A DNA stretch of 64,000 bases, from assembly GCA_017528345.1 (NCBI GenBank), contig JAFXOX010000002.1:19476-83475 (forward strand), in the 5' to 3' direction. Made by a program: the position numbers and the translations under genes. The notes beneath the pieces are model-generated. The model was not told the origin of the DNA. It worked only from the letters and a program-made list of their open reading frames with translations, and did not search any database. This DNA comes from Desulfovibrio sp. GTDB lineage: Bacteria; Desulfobacterota; Desulfovibrionia; Desulfovibrionales; Desulfovibrionaceae. Shown in pieces: positions 49,665 to 58,779 of this stretch. Position 1 is the stretch's first letter. The number at the start of each line of letters is the position of its first letter.

Positions 49665-50319
49665 GCTTGCTGATTAGCTCACACACTTCTTCTGGACTAT
49701 CACACATGGTGATGAGTCGGTCAATCTCACTGGTCTTGATATAGCCGCCATCGACCATGGAGCTTTTCAGCCAGTTGACAAAGCCTGACCAATAGGCGCT
49801 ATTAAAAAGCACTATGGGGAAGGGCTTAATGCGAGCGGTCTGGGCGAGAACAAAGGCTTCAGCGAGCTCGTCAATAGTGCCCATACCTCCTGGCATGACT
49901 ACATAAGCCATGGAGTATTTCACAAACATAAATTTGCGCAGGAAAAAATAGCGGAAATTGCAGCGAACACGCACATATTCATTGCAACCTTCCTCATGAG
50001 GAAGAAAAATATGCAGACCTACAGATTCTGTGTCCGCATCACAGGCACCTCTGTTGGCCGCCTCCATGATACCGGGGCCGCCACCGGTAATGATGCCGAA
50101 GCCCTGCTTACCGAGCAATTGAGCAGTCTTGCGTGCGTCTTTATATTCCTGAGATTCTGGCTTCACACGGGCTGAGCCGAAAATCGACACACAGCTATGT
50201 GTCAGGCCATTGAGTGTGTCAAAGGCCTGCACCATTTCTCCCATGATCCGCAAGGTTCGCCACGATTCTGTTGTCAGGGAAGCAAGATCGTCGACAATGT
50301 TCTGCTGTTTTTCAGGCAT
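49651..50319 (-). CDS. LOG family protein (putative nucleotide 5'-monophosphate phosphoribohydrolase)
   Basis: 222 residues. It contains GIITGGGPGIMEAANRGA (the GGGxGIMEA motif) and VVMPGGMGTIDELAEAF (PGGxGTxxE), the two signatures of lonely guy-type hydrolases that split nucleoside monophosphates to base and ribose-5-phosphate. It has a longer N-terminus, like the second bacterial subfamily. The ATG at 50319 has AGGAGG upstream. The start overlaps the miaA stop by 8 bases. miaA, which makes isopentenyl-A, is the next gene upstream; the pairing of LOG with MiaA fits cytokinin-like release but is not proof. Confidence 0.9.
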   Translation of the reverse strand: MPEKQQNIVDDLASLTTESWRTLRIMGEMVQAFDTLNGLTHSCVSIFGSARVKPESQEYKDARKTAQLLGKQGFGIITGGGPGIMEAANRGACDADTESVGLHIFLPHEEGCNEYVRVRCNFRYFFLRKFMFVKYSMAYVVMPGGMGTIDELAEAFVLAQTARIKPFPIVLFNSAYWSGFVNWLKSSMVDGGYIKTSEIDRLITMCDSPEEVCELISKRVIL

Positions 50320-51292
50320 GCCTACCTCCTGATGCATTGCCTAAGCTCTGAGCGCATAGATTTTGCCAGGCGTCTTCCGCCTGACTGAGAAATTGATCAC
50401 TTGCCTCGGCAGGGAAAAAAATCGCTTCTTTCCGCCCTCGAAACCAGGTGTTCTGCCGTTTAGCATAAGCTCTGGTGTTCTGGTACCACAGGGCAAGACA
50501 GTTCTCAAAACTGAGTCTGCCCTGCAAAAACGCCAAAAGTTCGGCACAACCGATAGCACTCCAGCCAGGCGCTTCGCCATCAGCACACAACGTATAAGCT
50601 TTTTGGGCTTCCTCAAGAGCTCCCATCTCAAGCATCTGATCTATGCGGCGTTTCAAACGTGGTTCAAGCCAGGTCATGGGCGCCTGAAAAACAAAAAGCG
50701 GTCCCTGAGCTCTCGGGCTTTGCAGAGATTTTTGGGCGTGCCACCAGCTAAGGGTGTGACCTGTCTGCGCAGCGACCTCCAAAGCCCGCACAATACGCTG
50801 CCTGTCGTGAGGATGAATCCTTATGGCATAGTCAGGATCAATGGCGCCAAGCTCTGCGTGGAGTTTCTCCGGTCCCTCGCTTTCTACCCGTGCCTCTAGC
50901 TGCGCACGCAGCCTGGGATCAATGGCTGGTATGGGTGCCATGCCATGCAGGAGGGTATGAAAATACATGCCAGTTCCTCCCACAAGCAAGGGAACATGTC
51001 CACGTCTGAGTACCTCTCGGATACAGTCCTCAGCCATGCTGCACCACTGTCCTGCGCTGATTTTCTCCTCGATTTTCAGTTTTCCATAAAGATGATGCGG
51101 ACACTGAGAAAGCTCTTCAGGTCTGGGCTGCGCACAGATAATGGGAAAATCCGCATAGACCTGACGTGAATCGGTATTGATCACCTCGCAGCCAAGACGT
51201 CGGGATAATTGCAGCGCAAGCTCTGTTTTGCCGGACCCTGTGGGACCTGCCAAACAAAGCACAGGTAAGGGTTGATCAGCAGCTCTGAGCAT
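50312..51292 (-). CDS. miaA: tRNA dimethylallyltransferase
   Basis: 326 residues. Transfers dimethylallyl to A37 of tRNAs that read UNN codons. Walker A GPTGSGKTELAL, DSRQVYADF (the catalytic Asp and the substrate-binding region), VGGTGMYFHTLLHG, DPRLRAQLE and PHDRQRIVRALEV are all standard. The C-terminus is RQNTWFRGRKE. It overlaps coaD at the start (51276-51292), so the operon is tightly packed. Confidence 0.96.
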   Translation of the reverse strand: MLRAADQPLPVLCLAGPTGSGKTELALQLSRRLGCEVINTDSRQVYADFPIICAQPRPEELSQCPHHLYGKLKIEEKISAGQWCSMAEDCIREVLRRGHVPLLVGGTGMYFHTLLHGMAPIPAIDPRLRAQLEARVESEGPEKLHAELGAIDPDYAIRIHPHDRQRIVRALEVAAQTGHTLSWWHAQKSLQSPRAQGPLFVFQAPMTWLEPRLKRRIDQMLEMGALEEAQKAYTLCADGEAPGWSAIGCAELLAFLQGRLSFENCLALWYQNTRAYAKRQNTWFRGRKEAIFFPAEASDQFLSQAEDAWQNLCAQSLGNASGGRHA

Positions 51293-51809
51293 GGACTAAC
51301 TGATCAGGATCAAAATCTGCTTTCTGGGTCTGAAAGCCAAATTTTTCTTCCAGACGCTTGCGCACAATATCAGGCACAAGCCCCTTGACGGAACCGCCCT
51401 GACTCGCCGCAGACTTAATAATGGTTGAGCTGATATACAACCATTTATAGTCTGTCATAAGAAAAACCGTCTGTAATTTTTGCTGAAGCCTGCGATTCAT
51501 GAGAGCAAGCTGAAATTCAAACTCAAAATCACTCACAGCTCGCAAGCCCCGTAAAAGAGCGCAGGCACCGCTATTCAGCGCATATTCCACAGTCAGTCCT
51601 GAGTAGGACTGTACACTGACCCCTTTTTCACCCTTGAGGGCCTGTTTCGCGAGCTCTACCCGCTCATCCAGCGTAAACAGGGTCGTCTTGGGAGTATCCT
51701 TGGCCACAGCCACAATAACCTTGTCGAAAATATCCAGTCCCCGCTTGATGAGGCTGATATGTCCATTGGTAATGGGATCAAAGGTTCCAGGGTACAGTGC
51801 AATCTTCAT
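51276..51809 (-). CDS. coaD: Phosphopantetheine adenylyltransferase
   Basis: 177 residues. Penultimate step of CoA synthesis, joining phosphopantetheine to AMP. ALYPGTFDPITNGHISLIKRG holds the TxxH nucleotidyltransferase motif, followed by VAVAKDTPKTTLFTLDERVEL, LRAVSDFEFEFQLALMNR and the ISSTIIK motif. GAGG precedes the ATG at 51809. The C-terminal 15 residues are an extra tail. Confidence 0.95.
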   Translation of the reverse strand: MKIALYPGTFDPITNGHISLIKRGLDIFDKVIVAVAKDTPKTTLFTLDERVELAKQALKGEKGVSVQSYSGLTVEYALNSGACALLRGLRAVSDFEFEFQLALMNRRLQQKLQTVFLMTDYKWLYISSTIIKSAASQGGSVKGLVPDIVRKRLEEKFGFQTQKADFDPDQLVHAQSC

Positions 51810-51925
51810 GTTTTCCTCACAGGGAAACTTCTGCAAACAGGGCGAAATGGTATTTAAGGACGTTCTTGCCTATCCAGATGCCGTCTTTTATTGGCACTGG
51901 GTACACGCGAATATCCCTTTCACAT

Positions 51926-52507
51926 TTACAACTCGTCAGCGTCTTTCAAAAGCTCTTCATCACAGTGCAAAATCACAAGCCTTGTCTGCCCAAACAGCCG
52001 CTCAGCGACCATGGGTAAGCACGCTGGAAAGCGCAGACGAAGCTTATCTTCAATTTCCGCCGCAAGAAAAGCGTGCGGGGCAAGCCAGCCATGTTTGACA
52101 AGAAGCGTCAGGGCACGCTCAGTATAGCCTTGATGATAGGGAGGATCGAGAAAGACCACATCAAAAGGCTGGGCTGGCGGCGTTCGAAGGATACGCAGAG
52201 CATCATCGCTGAGCACCTGCACCTGACCTGCCACCTGCAATAAGCGAATATTATCATTAATGCAGCGAAGAATCTGTGGCGAATGTTCCAAAAGCAAGGC
52301 AAATGGTGCTCCACGGCTTACAGCTTCAAAAGAAAGACTTCCGCTACCGGCAAAAACATCCAGAACACGAGAGTTTGCCCAGACCACACCACGCGCTTCG
52401 AGCATGGAAAAGAGGGCCTCACGGGTTCTCCCCATGGCAGGCCGGCATGTTGCGCCTTTGGGACTCTTAAGTTGTCTGCTGCGAAATTTTCCGGATATGA
52501 TGCGCAT
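51926..52507 (-). CDS. rsmD: 16S rRNA (guanine966-N2)-methyltransferase
   Basis: 193 residues. MRIISGKFRSRQLKSP is the standard N-terminus, with RPAMGRTREALFSML, VLDVFAGSGSLSFEAVSRGA (SAM site) and the catalytic VVFLDPPYHQGYTE (DPPY). It modifies G966 in helix 31 of 16S rRNA. rsmD lies next to coaD in many bacteria, here with a 116-base gap. It starts 3 bases after the preceding MBL gene stop. Confidence 0.95.
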   Translation of the reverse strand: MRIISGKFRSRQLKSPKGATCRPAMGRTREALFSMLEARGVVWANSRVLDVFAGSGSLSFEAVSRGAPFALLLEHSPQILRCINDNIRLLQVAGQVQVLSDDALRILRTPPAQPFDVVFLDPPYHQGYTERALTLLVKHGWLAPHAFLAAEIEDKLRLRFPACLPMVAERLFGQTRLVILHCDEELLKDADEL

Positions 52508-52509
52508 GG

Positions 52510-54120
52510 CTATAACCTGGCAATCAACCTTGTCAGATAAAATTCTATCTTGCCGATACTTTCTTCCAGGTCCTTCTGGTCAACCCACGGTTTATGCTCG
52601 ATATCCTTGAGCTGATCCCGGAAAATCTGCCACTTGCGTTCCACTTCTCCGGCCAGGAAATTCCAGTTAACTCTGGGATAGGCTTCGGCATTGTGCATCA
52701 CACACTGCGTGATATCCGAGCCGTGCAGCGTCACCTCTTCAAGATAATCAGGTATGGCCACATCAATGCCGAACCGTTCTTTGATCTTGGCAGCAAGGGT
52801 ATCCTGGGCTGTTTGCTCTCCGTGGACAAGCACAACATGTGTGCCGTTGCGCAAAAGTGGTGACAACCAGGAGAGCAGCTGAGACTGGCCCGCATGTCCA
52901 GAAAAACCGTTAATGGTAAAAATTCTTGCCGCAACAGCTAGATCCTCACCAAAGAGCGTGATTTTTTTGGCATGTTCCACAAGCTTGCGGCCTACTGTAC
53001 CTACGGCCTGATAGCCGACAAAGACAATGCTTGCACCGGCTTTCCAGACATTGTGCCTCAGATGATGCTTAATGCGCCCAGCATTGCACATTCCAGAAGC
53101 CGAAATGACAATGGCCGGGCCTGTCAGGGCATTGATTGACTGTGATTCGGCAGCCGTCAGAGTATAGCGCAGGTTAGGCAGGGCAAAGAGATCATCACCT
53201 TCCCCCAGCATGCCCCGGGTTTTCACATCAAAAAGATCGCGGTGCCGCGAAAAAATCTCAGAGGCTCGAATGGCGAGGGGGCTATCCACAAAGATCGGCA
53301 AATCATCAGGCAATTTTCCATCCCGAGCTAACTGATGCAGACAGCAGAGGATCTCCTGTGTGCGCTCCACAGCAAAGGCAGGAATAATAATTTTTTCTTT
53401 GCGCTCATAGCTGTAGGCTATGGCTTCGGCGAGTTCCTCGATACTTGTGCTTTCATTCTTGTGATCCCGGTCGCCGTAGGTGGATTCCATAAAGATATAG
53501 TCCGCCGCAGGAGGAGTCTCGGGTTCACGCACGATGAGGGCACCAGGCCTGCCGATATCACCCGAAAAAAGGAGGCTTGTGGTTTTGCCATCTTCACTGA
53601 TCTCGAGACGAAGGGAAGCCGAACCTAGGATATGACCTGCATCATAAAAGGTTGCTTTGATACCAGGAGCAAGTTCCAGTGATGTGTGGTAATCCACGGG
53701 CTGAAAAAGTGTATCGGTCTTCAGTGCATCTTCTTGCGTGTAAAGGGCTTTGGGCGCATTCCCAAGACCACGGCGCTTAAACTTTTTGGCCTCGTTTAAT
53801 GCCTCCATCTCCTGAATATGGGCACTGTCCAGGAGCATGATGCCAAGCAGTTCTCGGGTTGCCCGAGTACAGTAGATGGGCTTGGTATAGCCTGAAGCGA
53901 CCATGAGAGGCAGGAGCCCTGAATGGTCAATATGGGCGTGGGTAATGAGGATAAAATCAAGATCACCCGGACGGTAAATCTTGGCATCAGAGTTGCGCTC
54001 CTCGACAGCCTTATTGCCCTGATGCATACCGCAATCCACAGCAAAACGCCGACCACAGGCTTCAATAATGTAACACGAACCAGTCACTGTGCGCGCGGCA
54101 CCCAAAAATTGGATTTTCAT
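52510..54120 (-). CDS. MBL-fold beta-CASP ribonuclease-like protein
   Basis: 536 residues. Metallo-beta-lactamase motifs THAHIDHSG, GHILGSAS and FSGDIG, with the beta-CASP segments VISASGMCNAGRIKHHL and GFSGHAGQSQL, plus a final LVHGE. This is the RNA-processing exonuclease family (YSH1/CPSF73-like) found in many bacteria. It may process or degrade RNA; its substrates are unknown. The C-terminal 60 residues are outside the family core. It leads the operon that continues to tadA. Confidence 0.88.
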   Translation of the reverse strand: MKIQFLGAARTVTGSCYIIEACGRRFAVDCGMHQGNKAVEERNSDAKIYRPGDLDFILITHAHIDHSGLLPLMVASGYTKPIYCTRATRELLGIMLLDSAHIQEMEALNEAKKFKRRGLGNAPKALYTQEDALKTDTLFQPVDYHTSLELAPGIKATFYDAGHILGSASLRLEISEDGKTTSLLFSGDIGRPGALIVREPETPPAADYIFMESTYGDRDHKNESTSIEELAEAIAYSYERKEKIIIPAFAVERTQEILCCLHQLARDGKLPDDLPIFVDSPLAIRASEIFSRHRDLFDVKTRGMLGEGDDLFALPNLRYTLTAAESQSINALTGPAIVISASGMCNAGRIKHHLRHNVWKAGASIVFVGYQAVGTVGRKLVEHAKKITLFGEDLAVAARIFTINGFSGHAGQSQLLSWLSPLLRNGTHVVLVHGEQTAQDTLAAKIKERFGIDVAIPDYLEEVTLHGSDITQCVMHNAEAYPRVNWNFLAGEVERKWQIFRDQLKDIEHKPWVDQKDLEESIGKIEFYLTRLIARL

Positions 54121-54742
54121 ACTTTTTTTGCGGGCCCGACAGGCCGCCTCTCCTTTTCAAAAAAATCTGGTGCGTCGTCAGACAAAGCGCAAGCGCCGAC
54201 CTCTCTGTCGCACATTCACCATTACTTCCGTATCCCAAGCGCAGACATTCTGTCAAACAAGGAAATCACGATTCTACGCTGCCAATCGCCATAACGTACC
54301 AATAACAACGAGCGCATCTTTCTCTAAAATTAGCATTTCACCGTCCTTCTTTTTTGGCAGTTACGCTTCCTGCTTTTTTTCCTCTATACCTGTAGTGAAG
54401 TCTCCGATACAGCCGATCAGAAGGGTTCTGTATCTTCCGTATCATTTTCTGCATTGATTGCTCAGCTTGCGTTCCTACCAAGAACTGATCGGTATTTTTC
54501 CCAATCAAAAGGGGCTAAACGAAACTCGAGTTCCCAATAACATTTGATAACGCTCTTGACGGAAGCATACAGGCAAGATACATTTATCCAAAATAGGCTC
54601 AACTGAGACCTCTCGCAGAACGTTAATACCGTGTTCCAGCCGGAGTGCTCTGTTCTGCTTTTTTTTTCTTTGCGATTTACTTGTCACAGCGTGGTGCTGC
54701 GGCAGGGATTTTGGAGACTGTCTGTACAAAAGGACAATATCT
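54121..54742. other. Gap between the MBL gene and nhcA
   Basis: About 620 bases without a supported gene. A minus-strand frame near 54505-54700 reads RALRLEHGINVLREVSVEP and later RQERYQMLLGTRV, which might be another TnpB-like tail but lacks the conserved core, so I do not call it. No clear promoter for nhcA was found. The nhcA ribosome site (AAAAGGA) is at about 54727. Confidence 0.4.
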
Positions 54743-55738
54743 ATGAGGAACCGCACAAAACTGCTTCTGCTGGCGGCTATTGCTCTCGTCGGCGCGGCAT
54801 GTCTGATGTTCCGGGAGCCCAATGGTATCATGGCCGCTGATGCCCCGGAACATACAGAAAGCGGCGCACAGGCGGCAATGGTGCTTTTCCCCGCCAGTGA
54901 CAAAACTAATCGCGGGGCAGTCGGCATGAAACCTGTGGTTTTCAACCACAAAGTTCATGAAGGCAAAGTGCAGGATTGCGAATCCTGTCACCACACGGGC
55001 GATCCCGTCCCCTGTACCTCCTGTCACACGGTTGAGGGCAAGGCTGAAGGGAACTTCGTCAATCTCGAAAGGGCCATGCATGCCACCAATATTGCTCCAC
55101 GCAAAGGCCAACGCACGCCAGAGAGCTGTGTGAGCTGCCATGCCAAGGTCTACGCTCAGCGCGTTGAATGTGCCGGCTGTCACAATATTGTGAAACCCTC
55201 GCGCAGCGATCAGTGGTGTGCCGTCTGCCATACAGACATCCCGACTATGACCAAGGAACAGCTGGTTGCGGGCATCTCCGGTAAACTCGACCACGAAGAG
55301 AATATTGCCTTGGCACAGGCTGCTCTGGCCGCCAAGAAGCCCGTTGACTACCTTGATCCCAAGCGGATGAAGTACAAGGTTGTCATCGACTCGCTCAAGG
55401 ACAAGTACGAGGCCAATGTCTTTAATCACGCACGGCATATCGTCTCATTGAAGCGCCAGATCAAGGGCGACGCTTTGGCTGACGCTTTCCATTCCACACC
55501 AGAAGTCTTCTGTCAGACCTGCCATCACAACAGTCCGGCATCTCAGACGCCCTCCAAGTGTATCAGCTGCCACACGCCAAATATTGACAAGAAACATCCT
55601 GGTCGTCCTCCGCTCAAGGCTGCCTATCACCTGCAATGCATGGGTTGCCATGACGGCATGAATGTCAAGCGGCCCAGGAAGACGGACTGCACGGCTTGTC
55701 ATAAGCTGCGCACGGCCCAGCAGGAGGAATCGAAATGA
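54743..55738 (+). CDS. nhcA: Nine-haem cytochrome c
   Basis: 331 residues with a signal peptide (about 1-31, cut after MAADA or nearby). Nine CxxCH motifs: CESCH, CTSCH, CVSCH, CAGCH, CAVCH, CQTCH, CISCH, CMGCH and CTACH. The spacing (two clusters of four plus one between) and length match NhcA of D. desulfuricans, a periplasmic cytochrome that takes electrons from hydrogenase and type I cytochrome c3. It feeds the membrane complex NhcBCD. The ATG overlaps no other gene; nhcB overlaps its stop. Confidence 0.95.
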   Translation: MRNRTKLLLLAAIALVGAACLMFREPNGIMAADAPEHTESGAQAAMVLFPASDKTNRGAVGMKPVVFNHKVHEGKVQDCESCHHTGDPVPCTSCHTVEGKAEGNFVNLERAMHATNIAPRKGQRTPESCVSCHAKVYAQRVECAGCHNIVKPSRSDQWCAVCHTDIPTMTKEQLVAGISGKLDHEENIALAQAALAAKKPVDYLDPKRMKYKVVIDSLKDKYEANVFNHARHIVSLKRQIKGDALADAFHSTPEVFCQTCHHNSPASQTPSKCISCHTPNIDKKHPGRPPLKAAYHLQCMGCHDGMNVKRPRKTDCTACHKLRTAQQEESK

Positions 55739-56838
55739 ACCGCAGAAAATTTCTGACACTCCTTGGCAGTGCGGGCGTCGTTTCGGCTCTTGGCAATGCG
55801 GCCACTCCTAGTACTGCCCAGGCTAGCCACGTTTTCCCCTACTATCCTGAGAGTTATGGCGTTTTGCACGACACGACTCGCTGTGTTGGCTGTCGTCGTT
55901 GTGAAGAGGCCTGTAATAAAGTCAATGCACTGCCTGCGCCAGATAAGCCCTTTGATGATCTGAGTGTGTGCAATACCAAACGCCGTACCTCGGCCACACA
56001 GTGGACCGTTGTCAATAAGTACGAGATGAACGGCAAGGCCGTATACCGCAAGCTGCAGTGCTTCCACTGCCAAGATCCGGCCTGTGCTTCAGCCTGTTTT
56101 GCTAAATGCTTCCAGAAGCAGCCTGATGGCAGCGTGACCTACAATGGTTCTCAGTGTGTGGGCTGTCGTTACTGCATGATTGCCTGCCCCTTCTATGCTC
56201 CCGGTTTTGAGTACAATGAAGCATGGGATCCGCTCGTCAAGAAATGCACATTCTGTAAGCCGCGTCTGGACAAGGGCGAACTTCCCGGCTGTGTTGAAGC
56301 CTGTCCCATGGAGGCTCTGACCTTTGGCCGGCGTACCGACCTGATCAAGGTCGCTCGTGCCAGAATTGCCGATAATCCCGACAAGTATCTTGATTACATC
56401 TACGGTGAACACGATGCCGGCGGCACAGCCTGGATGGTCTTAGCTCCCGCTAACCCCAAGGGACCCAAGATTCCTCCGGAGAACCCCGTGCTCGCAGGAC
56501 CCGAGCTCAAACAGCTCGGTTTGGATACACACCTGGGCAATCAGCCCATGGGTGAACTGACTTATGGTGCTCTGGGCGCTGTTCCCATGATTGTTGCCTT
56601 CTGGCCGGTGCTCTTCGGTGGCGCTTACGGCATGACCAAACGCCGTGAAGCCATGCACAAGCAGGCCCAAGAGCAGACCAAGCGCGAGGCCAGAGAAGAC
56701 GTGCAGGCAGCCGTGGATGCCGCTGTTCGCAAAATTCAGGAAACAGAAGGCGAAGGCGCTGCAGATCGTGCCCGCAAGGCCATGGCCGAAGCCCTGAAGG
56801 CCCGCGAATCGGCTGGCAAACACGGGGAGGGTGCGTAA
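55735..56838 (+). CDS. nhcB: Nhc complex iron-sulfur protein
   Basis: 367 residues. NRRKFLTLLGSAG at the N-terminus looks like a twin-arginine-type signal. Four ferredoxin-like cysteine clusters are visible: CVGCRRCEEACNK, CFHCQDPACASAC, CVGCRYCMIACPF and KKCTFCKPR...GCVEACP. A membrane helix lies near residues 280-300 and the tail is charged and helical (ETEGEGAADRARKAMAEALKA). It is the HmcB-like subunit linking the cytochrome to the membrane subunit. The start overlaps nhcA by 4 bases. Confidence 0.92.
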   Translation: MNRRKFLTLLGSAGVVSALGNAATPSTAQASHVFPYYPESYGVLHDTTRCVGCRRCEEACNKVNALPAPDKPFDDLSVCNTKRRTSATQWTVVNKYEMNGKAVYRKLQCFHCQDPACASACFAKCFQKQPDGSVTYNGSQCVGCRYCMIACPFYAPGFEYNEAWDPLVKKCTFCKPRLDKGELPGCVEACPMEALTFGRRTDLIKVARARIADNPDKYLDYIYGEHDAGGTAWMVLAPANPKGPKIPPENPVLAGPELKQLGLDTHLGNQPMGELTYGALGAVPMIVAFWPVLFGGAYGMTKRREAMHKQAQEQTKREAREDVQAAVDAAVRKIQETEGEGAADRARKAMAEALKARESAGKHGEGA

Positions 56839-56839
56839 A

Positions 56840-58054
56840 ATGGAAAATCATAGCATTGTTATTCCCACCAGGGAAAAAATGTTTAATATGGGGCCACTGC
56901 TCAAACCGACCCTGGGCAATATCATTACCTGGATCATTCTCAGTGTCGGCCTGGTTATCACGGTTATCAGATTTACCCAGGGCATTGGCTCTGTGGCCAA
57001 TCTTGACGACAATCAGCCATGGGGCATGTGGATCGGTTTTGACCTGCTCTGCGGCGTCTGCCTGGCAGCCGGCGGCTATTTCACAACTGTTGCCTGCTAT
57101 GTCATGGGCATGAAGCATTTTCACTCTGCAGCACGGCCTGCAGTGCTCACAGCCTTCCTTGGCTACCTCTTCGTAGTCGTGGCACTGCTCTATGACTTAG
57201 GTCATCCCCTGCGCCTGCCCTTTATGTTCTTCTTCCCGGGCACGACTTCCGTACTCTTTGAAGTCGGCCTGTGCGTTGCGACCTATTTGACGGTGCTCTT
57301 TGTGGAGTTCTCGGTTGCGCCCTGTGAATGGCTCTCCAACCGTTTCCCCTGCGTGCTCAAATGGCGTACCTTCGTCAATAAGATTAATATTCTTCTGACC
57401 ATCTTCGGTATGACACTTTCCACATTGCATCAGTCTTCTCTGGGCAGCCTCTATCTCATCTGCCCCGGAAAGCTCCATCCTCTGTGGTACTCACCCTTCA
57501 TACCCATGTTCTTCTTCGTCAGCTCCATGGCTGCCGGCGCGTCCATGGTCATTATGGAAGGATTCTTTGCCCATAAGGGTGCGCATGCGTACATGGACGA
57601 AACACATTTGCGCGAAAGCGATACTGTTGTTCTGAGCTTTGCTAAGGCGGCGTCCTTCATTTTGATGGCCTACTTCATGCTCAAGTTTATCGACATGCTT
57701 GTCCAGGCCAATTTCAGCTACCTCTTCACAGGCTACGGTGCTTGGTGGCTGGTCGAAATGTTTGGCTTTGTCCTGTTGCCTGCTCTGCTTTACGCCAAGG
57801 GATCTCGCGATGGCAATGTCAAGCTCTGTCAGTACGCCTCCATGAATGCCGTGGCCGGTATCGTTTTGAACCGCTTCAATATCTGCATGATCGCCTTCAA
57901 CTACCAGCTGCCCAGTGCAGAGCGGTATTTCCCGAGCATTTGGGAAGTGATGATTTCCGTCTTTGTGGTGACCATGATCGTTACGGCCTACCGCTTTATC
58001 ATCTACCATATGCCTATCCTTTACGAACATCCTGACTTTAAGGATGCCCACTAG
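56840..58054 (+). CDS. nhcC: Nhc complex NrfD-like membrane subunit
   Basis: 404 residues with about ten transmembrane helices. It follows the HmcC/NrfD family, with conserved acidic and aromatic residues in the first helices (NIITWIILSVGLVITVIRF, then WGMWIGFDLLCGVCLAAGGY). It anchors the complex and probably exchanges electrons and protons with menaquinone. GGGGAGGG lies before the ATG at 56840. The start is 2 bases after the nhcB stop. Confidence 0.92.
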   Translation: MENHSIVIPTREKMFNMGPLLKPTLGNIITWIILSVGLVITVIRFTQGIGSVANLDDNQPWGMWIGFDLLCGVCLAAGGYFTTVACYVMGMKHFHSAARPAVLTAFLGYLFVVVALLYDLGHPLRLPFMFFFPGTTSVLFEVGLCVATYLTVLFVEFSVAPCEWLSNRFPCVLKWRTFVNKINILLTIFGMTLSTLHQSSLGSLYLICPGKLHPLWYSPFIPMFFFVSSMAAGASMVIMEGFFAHKGAHAYMDETHLRESDTVVLSFAKAASFILMAYFMLKFIDMLVQANFSYLFTGYGAWWLVEMFGFVLLPALLYAKGSRDGNVKLCQYASMNAVAGIVLNRFNICMIAFNYQLPSAERYFPSIWEVMISVFVVTMIVTAYRFIIYHMPILYEHPDFKDAH

Positions 58055-58069
58055 GCCAGGAGACGACCG

Positions 58070-58216
58070 ATGGAATTCAATATCTTCTATGATTACTTTC
58101 TTTTCACAAAGAGTTTAGCTTATCTCATGATGTTTTTCACGCTACCTTACTATGTTTTCTATTGGAATACGGCCCTGTATCCCTATGGGAAAAAGCAAAA
58201 CAACACACCAGGGTAA
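58070..58216 (+). CDS. nhcD: Nhc complex small membrane protein
   Basis: 48 residues: MEFNIFYDYFLFTKSLAYLM then a hydrophobic helix with FTLPYYVFYWN and a short polar tail (GKKQNNTPG). It is the size and type of HmcD, the small subunit after the NrfD-like protein in the Hmc and Nhc operons. CCAGGAG precedes the ATG at 58070. It is too short for a routine gene call. Its role is unknown, perhaps assembly. Confidence 0.82.
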   Translation: MEFNIFYDYFLFTKSLAYLMMFFTLPYYVFYWNTALYPYGKKQNNTPG

Positions 58217-58230
58217 GCTGAAAAAAATTA

Positions 58231-58252
58231 GGGGCGGAGTAATCTCCGCCCC
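58231..58252 (+). repeat. Perfect hairpin between nhcD and hypC
   Basis: GGGGCGGAG (58231-58239), loop TAAT, CTCCGCCCC (58244-58252). No T-run follows; the hypC start comes 11 bases later. It may be a processing or stability element, or a weak terminator, and would separate nhc from hypC in expression. Confidence 0.7.
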
Positions 58253-58263
58253 GGAAAGAAACT

Positions 58264-58506
58264 ATGTGTCTTGCCATTCCCGCTCAGATTGAAGAGCTTC
58301 TCGACAATTCCATGGCTCGTGTGCGTGTCGGTAACAGTCAAACCTACCTCACAGCCTCCCTTATGCTTTTACCAGAGACGGTATCCAAGGGGGACTACGT
58401 CATTGTGCATGCGGGTTTTGCCTTGAGTATTGTACCCAAGGATGAAGCCAGACAGACTTTGGCCGCGCTCAAAGAGTTTACGGACGCTTCTGCAGAAGCT
58501 TCGTGA
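58264..58506 (+). CDS. hypC: Hydrogenase maturation factor HypC
   Basis: 80 residues. MCLAIPAQIEEL is the family hallmark, with the essential N-terminal Cys2; the middle (YVIVHAGFALSIVPKDEA) matches too. HypC/HybG carry the Fe(CN)2CO unit to NiFe hydrogenase large subunits. It is the only hyp gene here. Its place after nhc, which takes electrons from hydrogen, fits the same metabolism. Confidence 0.94.
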   Translation: MCLAIPAQIEELLDNSMARVRVGNSQTYLTASLMLLPETVSKGDYVIVHAGFALSIVPKDEARQTLAALKEFTDASAEAS

Positions 58507-58590
58507 TAGAGAAAGCTTTTAAAAAGTTTCTCTAGCCAACATTCCTTGGCTGCTCAATTCCTACGCTTTTTGTAAGCGCGAATACTTTCT

Positions 58591-58634
58591 CCCAAAAAAA
58601 GCCCATACCACTTCTGGTATGGGCTTTTTTTGGG
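58591..58634. terminator. Long bidirectional terminator after hypC
   Basis: CCCAAAAAAAGCCCATACCA (58591-58610) is perfectly complementary to the 20 bases ending at 58634, with a CTTC loop. Stable stem plus A/T runs on both sides. Confidence 0.93.
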
Positions 58635-58779
58635 AGGTCTCCATCCCGATGAAGCTACCAAGGCGCAAAGGTTACTTTCCGAGGAGCAATGCACCCCAAA
58701 GATTTAGGCATTTCTCACGTACTTCTCAGATCGTTTGCACGTGACGTTTGTAGCTACACACCTTTTGCGCTTAGCACGC

